Shown: piece after piece, positions 61,381 to 64,000 of the stretch
Layout: each line of letters opens with the position of its first letter
Position numbering within the stretch: position 1 is the stretch's first letter
NCBI RefSeq assembly: GCF_028898945.1
Contig: NZ_CP118607.1
Location: 4,326,001 to 4,390,000 of the forward strand
DNA from: Pseudomonas sp. PSKL.D1
GTDB lineage: Bacteria > Pseudomonadota > Gammaproteobacteria > Pseudomonadales > Pseudomonadaceae
Direction of reading: 5' to 3'
Length of the DNA: 64,000 nucleotides
The notes under the pieces: generated by a model
Databases searched by the model: none
What the model saw: only the letters and a program-made list of their open reading frames with translations
Told to the model about the DNA's origin: nothing
Translations under genes and position numbers: made by a program

Positions 61381-61446
61381 CATCGCGGATAAATCCGCTC
61401 CTACAGGGTGAACTGCGGCCCTTGTAGGAGCGGATTTATCCGCGAT
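61381..61446. repeat. REP element pair (inverted)
   Basis: Inverted GGATAAATCC/GGATTTATCC cores about 17 bases apart between the convergent VWA and DUF2937 genes. Confidence 0.9.
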
Positions 61447-61460
61447 AGGGCCCGCACAGA

Positions 61461-61982
61461 CTACCGCCAGCTCTCTTTAACCGCCTTGCGCCGCCCACCG
61501 AGGATCACCCAGCCAATCCCCAGCAACAGGCTTTCAACCACAAAGGCCAACACAAACCCCGCGCCAACCCCCCAGCCAATCGCCTCGGGCACCAGCAAAA
61601 TCTGGTAGCTGTAACCCTTCAAGGTTTCCTCACGCAATTGCGGGTCGGGCTGGGCCAGCACATGCCAGGTACGGCTCACCCACGAGCCTTGCAGCGCCTG
61701 CCACTCATCCTCCAGCAACTGATTGCGGATCATCAGGCTTTCGATGCTGTTGGCATCGCTGACAAACACCGGGTCGTCACTGGTGCGGTAATGCCGCAAC
61801 AGCGCCTGCAGGTCGCCATTGAAGAAGCGCTCGGCCGTTTGCTTGAAGCCGTCCAGCGCCTGGCGTGATTCAAACAGGTGCGCCTCGACCCGCTGGCTGT
61901 AGTCCTTGACCAGCCCGGGCACCTGGATACCGGCCAACAGGCCGAACGTGAACAACAGCAACCGCAGGTAACTTCTGAACAT
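61461..61982 (-). CDS. DUF2937-family membrane protein
   Basis: 173 residues. N-terminal hydrophobic helix (RSYLRLLLFTFGLLAGIQVP), a soluble helical middle (SQRVEAHLFESRQALDGFKQ) and a C-terminal membrane helix (GAGFVLAFVVESLLLGIGWV): the DUF2937 layout. Function unknown. It starts 9 bp after the glutamine amidotransferase stop, so the three - strand genes 63272 to 61461 form an operon. Confidence 0.85.
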   Translation of the reverse strand: MFRSYLRLLLFTFGLLAGIQVPGLVKDYSQRVEAHLFESRQALDGFKQTAERFFNGDLQALLRHYRTSDDPVFVSDANSIESLMIRNQLLEDEWQALQGSWVSRTWHVLAQPDPQLREETLKGYSYQILLVPEAIGWGVGAGFVLAFVVESLLLGIGWVILGGRRKAVKESWR

Positions 61983-61991
61983 GCAGCGTCC

Positions 61992-62765
61992 TTAGCTCTG
62001 GCCTTGCGAAACGCATTCTCCGTGCCGCCACAGTGCCCATTGGCCGGGCTCGTAACGTTCCCAGGTCTCGTTTTCGGTCAAGGCTTCGGTGGCGATTACC
62101 GTGACCACGTCGTTGGGGGTGGTTTCGGTATGAAAATCGACAATCAGGTCGACATCTTTAAGGCGTGCAGCACCAAAGGGCGCGCGCCGGGTAATGTGGA
62201 CCAGCTTGGTGGAGCAGAAGCAGAACAGCCAGTCGCCATCGCTGAGCAGGCAGTTGAACACGCCTTTGCCGCGATACTCGGCACAGGCTTCGACCAACAC
62301 CGGCAGCAGCTGTTCCACCTCGACAGGTTCCGGGAAGGCTTCGCGCACGCGGTTGAGCAGGTCGCAGAAGGCCGCTTCGCTGTCGGTGTCGCCCACCGGG
62401 CGGTAGAAGCTGGCCTTGCCCTTGAACTCGCCCAACTGGCCGTTGTGCGCGAAGCACCAGTTGCGGCCCCACATTTCGCGCACGAAGGGGTGGGTGTTGG
62501 ACAGGCATACCCGGCCCACGTTGGCCTGGCGGATATGGCCGATCACCACTTCGCTCTTGATCGGGTAGCGTTGCACCAGGTTGGCCACTTCCGACTCGCT
62601 GCTGGCGGCCGGGTCCTGGAACAGGCGCAGGCCGCGCCCCTCGTAAAAGCCGATGCCCCAGCCGTCCCGGTGCGGGCCGGTGCGGCCACCGCGCTGCATC
62701 AGGCCGGTGAAGCTGAAGACGATGTCGGTAGGGACGTTGGCGCTCATGCCCAGCAGTTCACACAT
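61992..62765 (-). CDS. Class II glutamine amidotransferase (YafJ-like, GATase_4)
   Basis: 257 residues. N-terminal nucleophile Cys2 (MCELLGM), then GGRTGPHRDGWGIGFYEG, HIRQANVG and NTHPFV, FAHNGQLGEF: the glutaminase site of an Ntn-hydrolase. No synthase domain is fused, as in YafJ. It hydrolyses glutamine or a related gamma-glutamyl amide; acceptor unknown. Its start is 12 bp after the small membrane protein stop. Confidence 0.92.
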   Translation of the reverse strand: MCELLGMSANVPTDIVFSFTGLMQRGGRTGPHRDGWGIGFYEGRGLRLFQDPAASSESEVANLVQRYPIKSEVVIGHIRQANVGRVCLSNTHPFVREMWGRNWCFAHNGQLGEFKGKASFYRPVGDTDSEAAFCDLLNRVREAFPEPVEVEQLLPVLVEACAEYRGKGVFNCLLSDGDWLFCFCSTKLVHITRRAPFGAARLKDVDLIVDFHTETTPNDVVTVIATEALTENETWERYEPGQWALWRHGECVSQGQS

Positions 62766-62777
62766 GCTCAGCCCCCT

Positions 62778-63272
62778 TTACAGACGTGGTTCGACCCGGC
62801 CGCCCGCAGGTGCGGCAGGGGGTGGGTCATCGCGGTAGCGGCTGCGACGTTCGGCAACCAGCGGGCTGTCGCTGGTGACCTGCTCATCTTCCGCCGCGCG
62901 GCGCTTGGCTGCCGCCTCGGCCTGCTCGCGGCGCTCGCGGGCGCGTTTTTCCAGCGGCCAGCGGATCAGCACGAAAACGATGTACAGGATGAAGGCAAAC
63001 AGGCCGTACATGGCGAAGTCGGAAACAGCGCGCCAGGCGTTGTTGCCGACCTTGAAGGCCACATCCAGCGCAGTGATGGCGATGGCCGGGGCAACCGCGT
63101 CCTTGGCCGGGTCGACGACGGTCGGGGTCAACAGCAATACCGCCAGGATCACCCGCAGCGGCTCGCGCAACCAGCGCCACATCCAGCCGGTGAGCTTGAA
63201 ACCCACCAGCAGGCAGCCCAGGGCGGCAACGGCGTAAAGGCCCCAGGCGAGGGTATAGTCGTTCTCGGTCAT
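62778..63272 (-). CDS. Small conserved membrane protein
   Basis: 164 residues with three or four hydrophobic segments (LAWGLYAVAALGCLLVGFKL, LREPLRVILAVLLLTPTVVD, SDFAMYGLFAFILYIVFVLI) and a highly charged Arg/Glu/Ala C-terminal tail of about 55 residues. No recognised domain; reads as a conserved pseudomonad inner-membrane protein. First gene of the - strand trio with YafJ-like and DUF2937 genes; divergent from ptrB. Confidence 0.8.
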   Translation of the reverse strand: MTENDYTLAWGLYAVAALGCLLVGFKLTGWMWRWLREPLRVILAVLLLTPTVVDPAKDAVAPAIAITALDVAFKVGNNAWRAVSDFAMYGLFAFILYIVFVLIRWPLEKRARERREQAEAAAKRRAAEDEQVTSDSPLVAERRSRYRDDPPPAAPAGGRVEPRL

Positions 63273-63389
63273 GGTGTTCGTGCAAGCCAGGCAAAGAGAC
63301 GCCTATGATAAACACTTTTCCGGGCGCAGACAGCGTCTACCTGTCCCGGCGCCTTCGCGGCCCAAGCATAGCCACCACAGAGATTCCAG

Positions 63390-64000
63390 ATGCCCAGCAG
63401 ACCCCAGCCCCCCGTCGCCCGCCAGGTCCAGGCCGCAGATCCGTACGCCTGGCTGCAAGATCGCGACACCCCCGAGGTGCTCGCCTACCTGCAAGCGGAA
63501 AACGCCTACCAGCAAGCGTGCCTGGCCGACCAGGCGCCTTTGCGCGAGCAGCTGTTCGAAGAAATCAAAGGCCGCATCCAGGAAACCGACCTGTCCCTGC
63601 CCTCCCCTTGGGGCCCGTACCTGTACTACACCCGTACCACCGCCGGTGACGAGTACCCGCGTCATTACCGCTGCCCGCGCCCGGCGGACGACTCCAACAC
63701 CGTGGATGAGGCCCAGGAGCAGTTGCTGCTCGACCCCAACGCCCTGGCCAACGGTGGCTTCCTGTCGCTGGGCGCGTTCAATGTCAGCCCCGACCACCGC
63801 CTGCTGGCCTACAGCCTGGACACCAGTGGCGACGAAATCTACACCCTGTACGTCAAGGACCTGGCCACCGGCAACGTGACCACCCTGCCCTTCGACGACT
63901 GCGACGGCAGCCTGACCTGGGCCAACGACAGCCAGACACTGTTCTTTGGCGAACTGGACGACACCCACCGCCCCTGGCGCCTGCGCCGGCATACGCTGGG
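63390..64000 (+). CDS. ptrB: Oligopeptidase B (prolyl oligopeptidase family), 5' part
   Basis: First 203 residues, running off the right edge. The N-terminal beta-propeller of the S9A family is clear: DPYAWLQDRDTPEVLAYLQA near the start, SLPSPWGPYLYYTRTTAGDE, and propeller blades FNVSPDHRLLAYSLDTSGDE and DGSLTWANDSQTLFFGELDD. The DPYAWL opening and the spacing match oligopeptidase B, which cuts after Arg/Lys in peptides. The catalytic Ser domain is outside the window. AGATTCCAG precedes ATG 63390; the ribosome binding site is weak. Confidence 0.9.
   Translation, partial: MPSRPQPPVARQVQAADPYAWLQDRDTPEVLAYLQAENAYQQACLADQAPLREQLFEEIKGRIQETDLSLPSPWGPYLYYTRTTAGDEYPRHYRCPRPADDSNTVDEAQEQLLLDPNALANGGFLSLGAFNVSPDHRLLAYSLDTSGDEIYTLYVKDLATGNVTTLPFDDCDGSLTWANDSQTLFFGELDDTHRPWRLRRHTL

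Noticed and set aside
5626..61446. REP arrays as a CRISPR or phage-like repeat
   Set aside because: The repeats are dispersed inverted pairs at gene ends with no regular spacers and no cas genes.

Overview
The window is high-GC chromosomal DNA of a fluorescent pseudomonad, most likely of the Pseudomonas putida group. The evidence is the gene content (azoR, hrpA, tandem fadD1/fadD2 next to phaJ1, aceK, lpxO, cysK) and the many short palindromic REP elements of P. putida type (core TAGGAGCGGATTTATCCGCG) in almost every gap between convergent genes. There are no rRNA or tRNA genes, CRISPR arrays, phage genes or transposase genes.

Layout. 1-8.3 kb: azoreductase, a LysR regulator, an alpha/beta hydrolase, a periplasmic PPIase, an ABC exporter, a FemAB-like acetyltransferase and a porin. 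8.4-17.5 kb: a FabH-like ketoacyl synthase, the very large helicase HrpA, an unrecognised low-GC gene, and a glutamine-synthetase-like ligase paired with an FAD amine oxidase (gamma-glutamyl-polyamine type). 17.6-23 kb: lipid module with fadD1, fadD2, a monoacylglycerol-lipase-like hydrolase and phaJ1. 23.1-26.3 kb: an ECF sigma factor of the DGPF-associated (ECF42-like) kind with its YCII, AHSA1, SnoaL and GyrI-like partners. 26.3-39.3 kb: amino acid exporter, threonine-dehydratase-like enzyme, MocR regulator, peptide deformylase, YihY-type membrane protein, CsbD, beta-helix protein, CvfB, DUF6279 lipoprotein, aceK and a drug/metabolite transporter.

39.8-53.5 kb is the most interesting part: thirteen genes, all on the + strand, with overlapping or nearly touching ends. 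They encode an ABC importer, two short-chain dehydrogenases (one lacking the catalytic Tyr and Lys), a cupin, an alpha/beta hydrolase, an IclR regulator, a ThDP-dependent decarboxylase/ligase-like enzyme, an aspartate-dehydrogenase-like protein, an aldehyde dehydrogenase, a two-domain extradiol-type VOC protein, a 75-residue protein, a Rieske oxygenase and its FMN/2Fe-2S reductase. From memory, P. aeruginosa PAO1 has a similar uncharacterised set around PA3498-PA3514. The gene set looks like a complete uptake and degradation route for an unknown aromatic or heteroaromatic, possibly nitrogen-containing, compound. Upstream lie an intrinsic terminator, an IclR-like palindrome, an IHF-like site and a sigma-54-like -24/-12 promoter. 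A substrate porin may follow at 53.7 kb. The whole 17-kb block, including a DUF4265 protein and a second EamA transporter, lies between two inverted copies of one REP-type element that share a 43-bp identical tail found nowhere else in the window.

57-64 kb returns to ordinary backbone: lpxO, cysK, a MoxR/VWA pair, DUF2937, a YafJ-type glutamine amidotransferase, a small membrane protein and the start of oligopeptidase B, which runs off the right edge.
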